Shown here one piece after another: positions 55,248 through 64,000 of a stretch of DNA of 64,000 nt. Made by a program: the position numbers and the translations under genes. The notes beneath the pieces were generated by a model, which saw only the letters and a list, made by a program, of their open reading frames with translations, was not told the origin of the DNA and ran no database searches. How positions within the stretch are numbered: position 1 is the first letter of the stretch; every line of letters begins with the position of its first letter. Source of the DNA: Oreohelix idahoensis (lineage: Eukaryota; Mollusca; Gastropoda; Stylommatophora; Oreohelicidae); assembly GCA_024509875.1 (NCBI GenBank), contig JAMPIV010019857.1:62001-126000 (forward strand), read 5' to 3'.

Positions 55248-57667
55248 TGTGGTGAAGTGGGATGTTATAAATATTTATAGGGGACTTAGTGTACTGACTG
55301 AGATCAGCTGTGAAGGTATCTATATCTAATAAGAGTAGTGTATTATAGATAACCTTACTTGCTGCCACATATGTATACCTCAGTCAGAATTATTCTGGAA
55401 AAGTGTGATGACTACGTTATATGTCTAGGGTATGTGTATGATGAAGTGTAAGTCATAACAACAACAGACAGATAAACAATTTAATTTATTCCACCACACT
55501 TGACAACACTGTGACACTCACATACATAAAACACTCTACGAGGATATCTTAAAGGAGTCACTGATAACTTTTCAAATAACAATATGTATTCAGTGCTGTC
55601 ATGAATGTATATGTGTCCTGATTCAAATACAAAGGGAACCAGGAATCACAATCAATTTTAATTACAAGTTATATGTACAGAATTTATTAATATGAATCTT
55701 GTAGTGACATATATTATTAATAGTATCCTATGTGTGTCAGTTGTGTAGTAGTAATATGAGGTAATACTGGTTTTGTTTTGTTCAAGCTCTGTTGGTATTT
55801 GTCATCATGACTTCAATAGTTTGTTTCTATTGGAACTAGTATTGGAGATGTTCTCAGTTCCTGGTATGAAAACAATTAAATTCCCCTCTTAATTTTATTT
55901 TACAATGTCATTTTAAGATGGGGGTACATAATGTTGAGCTCCATGGCCACACTCTCTTATCTTTCGTGATGACTGCAGTAAAAGACTCCTCTGCTCGATT
56001 ACTTTAATGAGTTCTGGAGCCACCCCACTGGTTGCTATATGGACCAAGGAGTATGCTGTCCACCTCTGGCTTCAGCAAAGCTCTGACCAGGTGCTGCTCA
56101 ATAACTTTAAGACCACGGTCCCTGAAACAAGAAGGTTGTACCTTCTACGTCAGAACTAATTTATACTCTATTTCTACACTGAGCACAATACATCACAAAC
56201 ATTGAGTTCAGAGCGTTAGGCCAACTGTCAGCTTCATCTGAAATACTTTATACCAGTATTTCCCTCCCTAATGGTTACTACGCCTCTGCAATTCCAGCAT
56301 TATTTCTTTCTAGTCAATAATCTAGGTGTCAGTGTACTGTTTGGCCATTCCATGCAGTTTTACTTTCCTCCGACACCTTCTGTTCAGGCTGGAGCACTAT
56401 AGGCTTTACATCATGTTCGCTACTGAACTACACATATATACAGACATAAATTATCAATTTACATTCAATTTTCATTAAAAGATATTGAATATTTCAAGCT
56501 TACCACAATTCATGGAAATAATAAACAGTTTCGTTGACTGGCAATGAATATAGCACAACTCCGATCTGCCGATGTCCCAGGCTTTATTTTATAAAAAATA
56601 TACACTGGTGCTCAACGCACTGCTTCTTAGTAGGTTTATTACAAGATGTGGCAAGGAACAGACGCTCTGAATTGAGTATATTCGCAGCTCTACCCAATCA
56701 AACCATGTCTACACATCTTTTCAAAAAAGTACCCCTTTTCACGTTTCCCCTGACAACACAAGATAGTATTTATAGCCCGACCAATCGTGTTTAGTCTTAC
56801 ATTTGTTGCGCTCCAATCAAATAGGAGTTAACATGGTAGGCTATTTCCGTAACGTAATGTTTTTTCAAACACGTTATAAAAAAATTTTATGAGCAGAAAT
56901 GATTTCATGCTGTCAGGCACCCCCACTATTTTATTTTGGCCATAACTTGGTAATTCCTAGACTATTTGCGTAACGTTTTACATATTCTTTGTCAGCAAAC
57001 CCTAAGGAACCCAAATATACGAATTTAATGGAGCCCATATGCATTTTCTTCTAGGATAGTCGTGCTGTTACTACCTTCTCACTTCCAAACTTGAGGGTGT
57101 CTGGGTACTGTCATGTTTTCAAACGTAAACCGGTATAATGTCATAATTCCCAATAAGCGTTTTTCAGGATTTTTAAAAACCTAACTCTGGTATGGGTAGG
57201 GTTTTTATCACTGACGATTTGAAAAAAAGCCAGTGCTTGTGGCCTTACACGCGTGATGGCAGCAATTGTGTATCGAGCGACGCGTGTTTAGTGTTGCATG
57301 TGTCCTTGCTTTCTGCCTCTCCCTTCTCTCTATCCTTTAGTCCATCTGTCTTTTAGTTACGCCGTGTATAAAATGGAATGAATGAAATATTAAATTTAGG
57401 TCATTGATCAGCTTGCGTATCTCAAGGTTTTTTCCAAGAAATACAGTACACGTTTCATTGAAGAAAGCGGGTAATAATACAGTAGGCTTTTACTATCAAC
57501 GTGAAAGCGTTACAATTTGCAGACGAAGGAGAACACAGGGGGATTTTGCGTACAGTCATTGTGACAGCACTGTTCTTTACCATTCTTCTTTCCTTTTATT
57601 AAATTTATTTGTTAGGCTTTGCATTTACGTTTTAATTTATATATGGGGATTAGAATAATTCACGACA
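55248..57667 (-). repeat. 5' LTR (2420 bp)
   Basis: Twin of 48646-51063. Differences seen by eye include T/A near 48800/55402, A/G near 48986/55588, A/G near 50127/56729, T/C, A/T, and two 1-bp T-run indels. Contains the promoter/donor module at 56498-56600. Confidence 0.95.
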
Positions 57668-57830
57668 GTAGGAATAGAAGGAAATGAGACTGCAGACAAA
57701 GATGCAAAACGGCAGAAGCAGCTCAAACCATATAAAAATAAGTTTGGGCAAAACATAGATCAAACAAAGATCAAAAACCTAATAAAAATACTATAACAAA
57801 GAAACTGACATACTTCGAACCAAAGCGTGA
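57668..57830 (+). pseudogene. LINE RNase H fragment
   Basis: The translation VGIEGNETADKDAKRQKQLK, starting within the GTAGG duplication, matches the HVGIEGNE-DKLAK motif of RNase H domains in Jockey/CR1-type LINEs. Only the last part is present, followed by stops and repeat R7. Confidence 0.65.
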
Positions 57831-57854
57831 AGGATAAGATAGGAAACTCTATAC

Positions 57855-58095
57855 AGAGCGATACAACAGGAGGCAATCTGATCATCAGAAGAAGTCACCT
57901 CGTCGAACAAGTGTTTCGGCCCTGTATACTCCTTTACACTCTAAGGGGGGCGGGCCCACTTGGGTCATGACTCCCAAGTATCTCAGCCTGTTGTCTTGTA
58001 TCAAAAATGAACCCGTTTCACTTTGGTAGCAACTTTAAAATCCACAACTCCACCAGCCGTGGAGGCAATTGTGAAAGTAACAAAGAGAAGACAAA
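57855..58095 (+). repeat. R7 dispersed repeat copy
   Basis: Matches 36065-36310 in order. Its position just after a LINE RNase H suggests it belongs to that LINE's 3' region. Confidence 0.55.
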
Positions 58096-58324
58096 TTATT
58101 CCGTTCGTTTAGCCACACACCCAGACTAGGGACAGACACTGATACCCCTGCGCGAAGCCGACGAGGCTCGCCACTGCGCGCTAGCAACTGTAATTCTGTG
58201 CCCAACACCTCTTATAATATACGCCGCGTGTTGCCCGTCAGTCACAGCCCTTTCACCCGTACACCAAAAAACTCAACATATTGTGGACTTAGAAAAATTC
58301 CTGATGTTTTCTGTACCGCAGAGT

Positions 58325-58760
58325 TTACGGTCCCGAGTTCCATAGCCCATTGCAGTTGTTCCACAGCCAGCATGATGCCTTTTCCGCATTTTCACTAAGC
58401 CTCTTCAGTGCCCTTATTCTCGACTGTCCCCTCAGCCCCAAAAGTTTCAATAAATCATACACTGATGCAGCCACGAGCCCTCTTGCACCCACCTCAACAG
58501 CCATGATCCCCGCAGTGAACCCATCGTGTCTCAGATCTGCGGCCAGATCACTATACTTGGCCGCTTTGAACAAATGTTGCTCTTCCAATCTGGATTCAAA
58601 TGGCACGGTCAGTTCAATCAATATAACCTGGTGCGATGATGAAGAATGCAGCACTATATCCGGCCGTCTTCGAGATTTTCTGATACTCTCTGGATATGCC
58701 CTTCGTCCAGGTAGGTCTACCGCCATCTCCCAGTCATTTGCAAAGTCAAGGAGAGATGGT
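58325..58760 (-). pseudogene. PD-(D/E)XK-like nuclease domain of a retroelement
   Basis: The best of three copies. It has ANDWEMAVDLPGRRAYPESI, then RKSRRRPDIVLHSSSSHQVI, LIELTVPFESRLEEQ, YSDLAADLRHDGFTAGIMAV, VAASVYDLLKLLGLRGQSR and ASCWLWNNC. PD is followed at the right distance by IELTVP, with conserved Lys/Tyr afterwards, as in restriction-like endonucleases. The frame is open for about 140 codons, but no reverse transcriptase adjoins it, so it is probably the surviving 3' end of a 5'-truncated retroelement. Confidence 0.65.
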
Positions 58761-59347
58761 ACACTGCTACCTGATTTACTCGGCTTTGGGTGTGCTGACT
58801 TTCCTGCTCTCAGAAAGTATATGTTTGCGGTGTTTGCGATAAATATGATTATCAGCTGCAGAAAGCTCCAACAGGGGTATTTTCAATGGCCAAAGGACCA
58901 GAGATGTCTTGCAATAAGAAACTGTTGTAATGTATTACACCTAGGAACAGTATAACAGACGAACCCTACTATATAACATATCTTGAAAAAAATGTCGAAG
59001 TATGCTAACATGTAAGAAATACAAACAACGAAGAAAACAACTAATAGAATGCTTACAATTATAAAAATTCCTCACCATCTCTGGTGTATGTGCTAAGAAG
59101 TGATCGACTCGGGGAACAACAAAACACTGTAAAAAGACTTGTATTACGAAAGCAAGAAACAGCATATAACAGCTACATTAGTTAATTACGACTAACTAAG
59201 AATGTGCAAATAAATTAACAAAACAACTGTCATAAAAAAATGTATATGCAAAAAAGTATGTTAAAATCATTAAACATGAAATAATTTTTTTTTTTAAACA
59301 GATGCTTTAAAAAATTATAATTGCTATAAATGAAATAAAGATATGGT
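58761..59347. other. No gene recognised
   Basis: AT-rich, no supported frame, up to the target duplication of the next SINE. Confidence 0.4.
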
Positions 59348-59360
59348 AAACCAAACAAAG

Positions 59361-59567
59361 CAAACGGGCTGATCACCCGTTTGCCAGTCACTTCGATTAC
59401 GGAAACAACAACAAATGGGTTGATTTGCCGTTGCCCTAAAGACGCCACTAGGCGTGATGGGAAACAATGGCAAAAAAAACCTATCTGCTGTTGCCCTAAG
59501 ACGCCACTAGGCGTAATGGCCACTGACTGCTTTGACGGTCGGTGGCTAAGGACAGAAGAAGAAGAAG
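59361..59567 (+). mobile_element. SINE-1 copy with 13-bp target duplication
   Basis: A 207-bp retroposon flanked by AAACCAAACAAAG at 59348-59360 and 59568-59580. Starts CAAACGGGCTGATCACCC, has the B-box-like ACTTCGATTACGG and two internal TTGCCCTAA(A)GACGCCACTAGGCGT units, and ends in (GAA)n. Confidence 0.9.
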
Positions 59568-59651
59568 AAACCAAACAAAGTAACCAAAGTCTACTGAAAC
59601 ACTAAAGTATCAAGCGGGATTTATTAAACAACAATGAACAGATGTCCCCAT

Positions 59652-60885
59652 ATATATACTGAAGCACATTAAAAACGCACCACTATTATATATACTGATG
59701 CCGAGAAGCTGGCAAAAAAAAGTGTGGGAATGGATTTTCCCCGTGTTTGCCATGCGGTAGAGAGCGAATGGCTGCTGGAATGGAAAGTGCAAGATTCAAC
59801 CCATGGGTGTGTGTACAGACTACATGAAAACGATGAAAGGTACACGTGCAACACGATTCTCAACAGCTATGACCCTGAAAATGTGTACGCGTTGTGGCAG
59901 TATACTTGGTATAAAAAGGCCGTTGAGACAAAACACCCAGTACATGTGCTTGAAATGCCACGACTATCTGAAAACGACCGCCAACGAGCCATTGGTATGT
60001 TGGAGACCGGAATGAGCTCGCGGGCCATTGCTAGAAGGATGAATTGCCACCACAGCACTATTGTACGTCTCAATGAACGTTACGGAACCACTGGCAGTGC
60101 CCGGGATAGACTTCGGAGTGGCCAACCACGAGTTACTACCCCTGCGCAAGATCGTCATATTGTGCTGAGTCACCTAAGGAATTGACTCTCCCGGCAAGTC
60201 AAACAGCAAGAGCAATAGTGGGTAGACATGGGCAAGTCTCTCAAATGACAGTCATACGACGACTCAGAAATACAGGCCTTACTGCAAGACGGCCTTATGT
60301 TGGGCCAAACTTGACTCACAGACATCGTCAGCAGCGCCTGCAATGGGCAGAGCAACATATCAGATGGACTAGACTGCAGTGGAATGCTGTCCTATTCACA
60401 GAAGAGAACAGATTCAACATATCCTTTGCAGATGGACGTATGCGGATTTAGCGACTGTGTGAAGAGCGCTTTGCAGATTGCTGTGTCAACCGATTTCGAG
60501 GTGGCAGTATTCACATTTGGGGAGGATTCAGTTTTCACCATCGCTTGCCTCTTCACGGCTTCCGTGGAAATGTTAATGCTGTGACATATCGAGATGAGGT
60601 TCTGGATGCACTGGTTGCTCCTGCGTTCCCAATTTATCCAGACTTGCAGCTTCTCCAGCAGGATGACGCACGTGCATTTTTTTGTATTTTTGGTTTTCTC
60701 CCTTGCCTGCACAGAATGCAATGAATTTCATAACAATCAAATGTACAAATTAATGACCAGCATGGATTCATAGGAAAATGAATAAAGATTCCAAATATGT
60801 AAACTTGTACACACTTATATTTACATTTCACACTCTGTTCTTGGATTATACAGGTGGTGCGTTTTTAATGTGATTCAGTATATAT
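59652..60885 (+). mobile_element. Tc1/mariner-like element with inverted repeats
   Basis: The left end ATATATACTGAAGCACATT, continuing AAAAACGCACCAC, is mirrored at the right end (60853-60885) with a single G/T difference over about 33 bp. The element is about 1.23 kb and encloses one broken transposase gene. TA-rich ends prevent exact assignment of the TA target duplication. Confidence 0.85.
59955..60675 (+). pseudogene. Tc1-like transposase, frameshifted and truncated
   Basis: From the ATG at 59955: a paired-type helix-turn-helix (SENDRQRAIGMLETGMSSRA, IARRMNCHHSTIVRL) and an RSGQPRVTTPAQDRHIVL linker. A frame change at about 60180 follows, then QTARAIVGRHG, the second HTH (VSQMTVIRRLRNTGL), LTHRHRQQRLQWAEQH and VLFTEENRF, where the first catalytic Asp is Glu. 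A TAG lies at 60449. The frame then continues through IHIWGGFSFHH and TYRDEVLDALV to LQQDDARA, the second Asp. The third acidic residue and C-terminus are missing. Inactive. Confidence 0.88.
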
Positions 60886-60909
60886 TACCCTGTGAATTTT
60901 AATGTGCGA

Positions 60910-61085
60910 AACTAGCTATTGGATGTCAAAGTCATTTGAGGCCGGCAACCTCAGCGTATAGAATGATGATTCATGAACCACCACAGCATGGTGGGCTGGT
61001 GATTGCTTTATTGATAGTTTCGTAAAGAGAACTAAAAGCATAAAGTAGTTCCAGGTTCCCCAAAGAGCAGGGAGGGAAAATTGAA
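60910..61085 (+). repeat. R4 dispersed repeat copy
   Basis: GATGTCAAAGTCAT, GAGGCCGGCAACCTCA, AATGATGATTCATGAACCAC and TTCCAGGTTCC match 27180-27355. It begins about 25 bp beyond the Tc1-like element. Confidence 0.6.
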
Positions 61086-61437
61086 AGAAATGATGTACAT
61101 TCTAAGTATAATACTTACATTTTCAAAGCAGTGTAAATGTCCCTATATACATATTCACTTCAAAATTAATGTAAGTTTTCAAGCTTTAAACCAGTGTAAA
61201 TGTCTATGTGAAAATATTCATTTTAAGTTAATAGAAGTTTCAAACTTTTCCATAAGTGTAAACATAAATGAATTTATATTGTGAACACTTTTTCAAACAG
61301 TGGAGATGTAAATGTAAAACGTATTATATCTGTACGTTTAACCTTTTCATTTAAATGTAATGTGCTAAACATTCATTTAAATCGAAAGAATTATTTAACA
61401 TTTTATCAATTACCAGACCTAAAGGTATTTTATGTTT
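61086..61437. other. No gene; echoes of CAGTGTAAATGT
   Basis: CAGTGTAAATGTC-type words recur near 61131 and 61193, with weaker forms near 61255 and 61300, suggesting a decayed tandem repeat of about 60 bp. Confidence 0.4.
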
Positions 61438-61503
61438 GGACATGCGCCCTAATATAATCGACTAGGCTGAACGGGACGCGCCTCGCCAAAACGAGGCAAA
61501 AAA
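61438..61503 (+). repeat. R5 dispersed repeat copy
   Basis: GCGCCCTAATATAATCGAC is identical to the copy at 11059, followed by the hairpin CCTCGCCAAAACGAGG. Confidence 0.65.
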
Positions 61504-61504
61504 A

Positions 61505-61805
61505 ATTTTTTTTTAAATTTAACGGGATTTGGACTGGATTAACTCGAGACACGGCCACGAGGACTTTTGAAGCAAGTGCCTCATTAAAAACACAGGGAGT
61601 AGAGCTCCTGAGCACGAAAATCTGAAAGGTCTTACATCAATTAACAGTATTTGCCTGTGCACCTCTAATGGAGTAGGGTCACAACAGCTGTCTCTGTACA
61701 AGGAATTCAAAGGGATACTCCACGTTTCTAAATTCGTTGACATGATGAGGTTAGACATAAAAAATGCATAACCTGAATAGTCGCCTCGACGAATTAGCGG
61801 GCGTA
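61505..61805 (+). repeat. SINE-2 relative, 5'-truncated
   Basis: GGGATTTGGACTGGATTAAC and TCGAGAC match the SINE-2 interior, then CTGTCTCTGTACAAGGAATT, GGGATACTC and GGTTAGACATAAA match its 3' half, with insertions. No tRNA head. It follows R5 directly. Confidence 0.7.
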
Positions 61806-61991
61806 CGCCTAAACTTTCTTTGTCTCAAAAAAAACCTTGAGGGAACCATTTACATTCTCATCGAGGGAATTCTGACAGAATAGAATCAACCACTCATGAC
61901 AAGGTGAAGGGACGTAATACATATTATAATTCTAAAACGCCATTTGAAGTAGCATTTCGTTTTTTCTATTACCTTTATTGCATGTACCAGC

Positions 61992-63951
61992 TGTTTTTGT
62001 TTTTTTCAGAGCTTCAACGGTAAAATCCCTCCAAAGATATATTTAAGGCTAAAAAACATTAATGCGTACGCTGCGAATTTACTTGATCGCCTAGACCGCG
62101 GGTCTTCATCCTCCATAATAATTGACTTGCTAAACAGGAGGGGAACGGCGGATCAAAAAGGAAAAAAATATGACTGGAAAGATTGCGTGAGACTAGAAAG
62201 GCTAAGGAGACGCAATTGGGGGGGGGGGGGGGGGGGGGAACGGAAAAAGTCACGTTTCCCAAGTTGACATAAAAAGTAAGCAACTCGACAGTAAGGTACA
62301 TTTGTGATATCAAATACGCCACAGTCATTTATTCCTCGTTATTTTTGCTAAGTAGCAGCCCTTTTGTATTTTCAGCGGCGTACACGCCCTGTTCTTAATA
62401 TTAATGTTTAGGGAATATAAAAATCGGCTGTCTGGATGGCCTATCTGAGGCATTAGTCATTACGTCTTGTGTGTCCTGTTTTTGCAAAAAAAATACTTTT
62501 TTTGCAAGGAGCGGGGAATATAAAAATTAGCTGGCCGGATGGCCTATTCTGAGCAGTGAACTAATATGTTCTTAATTTTACAGACGGATAGATAATATTG
62601 AAGATAATGACAAAAGACAGTGTTGTTCACATCATCGACAGACTGTATTGAATCTAAAAGTGTCGCTAATTGCACAAAAAAAAACACGACCTCGAGTCGC
62701 AGGTGTTCAAATCTACGTAGTATGGAAGAGAAGGGATATTTGTGGTGGCTGTGTCTTTCAAAATTTTTCCTTAACGACAAAATTTTGGAGGGGAGAGAAA
62801 GGTTGTTCAAAATATCAAGTACATTTTGTAAGAAACAAACGAAGGCGTAGAGCCGGACAGACTCAAAGATAACCATCCATACTTGACTGAAGCATGACTG
62901 AAATGACTTTAGGGTAGGAAATTTGAATTTCACATAAACCTAGGCAGTGATTGGCCACAGACAATCATTTTATCGGCGCTCAGACGCGAAAGTGGGGCCA
63001 TTCTTCAATAGTTGTTCAGTGATAGACACAGATTTTAAAGTGTGGTGATTTCCATATGAAAGAAAGTGTAGGAAATTTAGGGACGCCATACTATAGCCAG
63101 CAGCTCAGCTGAGTTTTGCTAGCAATTCTGTGTTATTTATTCATAATCTGAGCTGCGAGTTTCTGTTGTCAACCAAGCAGTGACTATTCAGTTGGTGACT
63201 TTACTCGAGTGTATCTGTGCAGTACTTGTGACAGAGACCACCATTATTGCCCGCCAGCACAGAGAGGTGGGACCACCAGATTTCAGCACCAGAGCTACAA
63301 CTAAAAGATGAGTGAGCAACTCTGGTCTGAATGTGACATCACCAACCCCGTTTAGCTTTACTAATAGTTTCATAAAAGATTTTAAGAAGCATGGACAGTA
63401 GTTAGAACATTTAATAAAACTACTATAGACAGGTGTGATGAGGCCACCCCAACAGCACAAACATTAACTATCCTCCCAAGTAGATGACTACTAGAACATT
63501 TTAATAAAACTAACTAGTATAGTACATATATATGTACACTATTGCATTTATGATATAATATTCCATGCATTTCTTTCATAATCTCTAAATCCTTTTAAGT
63601 TCTGGTCAACCTAAAAAATTGATCCAGAACAAAATAAATGTAATATAATTTTATCAAAAATTTTACACACGTGAGTTAGTTCAGTGTATTTTAACATTTA
63701 TTAATATTATTAGTCTTGTTAAATATCTGTGGGTATATCTATAACCTATTACACCACACTACATATCATAACCCTAGACACTTTACGTAGCCACATTCAT
63801 TAAAAAAAATTAAGTGTGAGGTCGTAGTGGTAGCAAGAAAGGCCTTCTGACAATTCTCAACTACATTTTATCTCAGGAGCCTTCACAGCTGGCCTCATAC
63901 AATTACATTTAGTAATATCAACATCATACAATACCATCAAACACCACTACA
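61992..63951 (+). mobile_element. Solo LTR C, 1960 bp, 5-bp target duplication
   Basis: Begins TGTTTTTGTTTTTTTCAGAG, ends ACACCACTACA, flanked by CCAGC at 61987-61991 and 63952-63956. Collinear with LTRs A and B but with internal losses. The promoter-like GGGACGCCATACTATAGCC block (63080) is kept while the GTAAG donor after it is lost. It carries a G21 run at 62218-62238. Confidence 0.88.
62218..62238. repeat. G21 homopolymer in LTR C
   Basis: Twenty-one G following GACGCAATT. LTRs A and B read GACGCAATTTG and GACGCAATTGG at this point, so the run expanded within this copy. Confidence 0.9.
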
Positions 63952-63956
63952 CCAGC

Positions 63957-64000
63957 AGAAAGTACTATCTCTGGAACCAAGTGAAGGTAGAAGTGGACTG
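63957..64000. other. Window end; nothing assigned
   Basis: The last 44 bases lie beyond LTR C's duplication and carry no recognisable feature. Confidence 0.5.

Larger units (their letters stand above)
48646..57667 (-). mobile_element. Full-length Ty3/gypsy-type LTR retrotransposon, 9022 bp, Gmr1-like gene order
   Basis: Two LTRs of 2418 and 2420 bp (TG...CA) enclose about 4.2 kb, flanked by GTAGG at 48641-48645 and 57668-57672. By eye the LTRs differ by five substitutions and two 1-bp indels, so the insertion is recent. From right to left: primer-binding site, Gag, decayed integrase N-terminus, integrase C-terminus, RT, RNase H, polypurine tract. Integrase upstream of RT is the order known from Gmr1-like Ty3/gypsy elements. 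No protease motif and no integrase catalytic core are visible, so it probably depends on a relative. Its LTRs are distantly homologous to solo LTRs A-D. Confidence 0.92.

Noticed and set aside
48646..57667. Segmental duplication of about 2.4 kb
   Set aside because: The direct repeats have TG...CA ends, a primer site, a polypurine tract and a target duplication, so they are LTRs.
58350..58955. 201-codon plus-strand frame
   Set aside because: Runs antisense to the nuclease-domain fragment, which has the recognisable motifs.

Overview
The window looks like a repeat-dense, AT-rich stretch of an invertebrate animal genome. The repeat set (several non-LTR reverse transcriptases, tRNA-derived SINEs, a Tc1-like element, a Ty3/gypsy element with integrase upstream of reverse transcriptase) fits a lophotrochozoan and I lean towards a mollusc, but that is inference. 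I see no convincing host exon chain, tRNA, rRNA or CRISPR array. Nearly everything I can name is a transposable element, a piece of one, or simple-sequence DNA.

Layout. 1-8 kb: mostly unassigned DNA with a broken nuclease-domain fragment (2.4-2.9), two copies of a tRNA-related repeat (SINE-3), a LINE tail carrying two minisatellites (5.0-5.5) and a SINE-1 copy (6.67). 8.3-10.1 kb: a 5'-truncated, once-frameshifted LINE reverse transcriptase with an (ATT)n tail. 11.8-14.7 kb: LINE fragments on both strands and a SINE-2 copy. 16.2-16.8 kb: a large trinucleotide array. 19.4-24.4 kb: more LINE pieces. One of them is split by a complete 2.16-kb DNA transposon (20176-22336) with CACTG termini, imperfect inverted repeats of about 104-113 bp, a TAA target duplication and one intact 556-codon gene; I read this as a CACTA/CMC-like element and consider it the best lead here. 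28.6-30.5 kb: an indel-riddled direct duplication and a hAT-like MITE.

31-64 kb is dominated by one family of long LTRs. Three are solo LTRs with perfect 5-bp target duplications: A 31038-33371 (CCTAT), B 43178-45755 (GGCTT) and C 61992-63951 (CCAGC). A fourth, D (41012-45950, flanked by CAGTC), is interrupted by B, and B is interrupted by a SINE-1 copy with its own 12-bp duplication: a three-level nest. A complete 9.02-kb element of the same broad family lies at 48646-57667 on the minus strand, with LTRs of 2418 and 2420 bp, duplication GTAGG, primer-binding site, polypurine tract, Gag, an integrase zinc-finger remnant, integrase C-terminus, RT and RNase H. Its two LTRs differ by only about five substitutions and two 1-bp indels, so it inserted recently, yet it shows no protease or integrase catalytic core and has stops and frame changes.

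The remaining right-hand DNA holds a third SINE-1 copy with a perfect duplication, a dead Tc1-like element with clear inverted repeats, two more nuclease-domain fragments, and dispersed repeats named R4, R5 and R7 here. Names SINE-1/2/3, R4, R5, R7 and LTR A-D are working labels. All repeat relationships come from comparing copies inside this window by eye; no database was searched.
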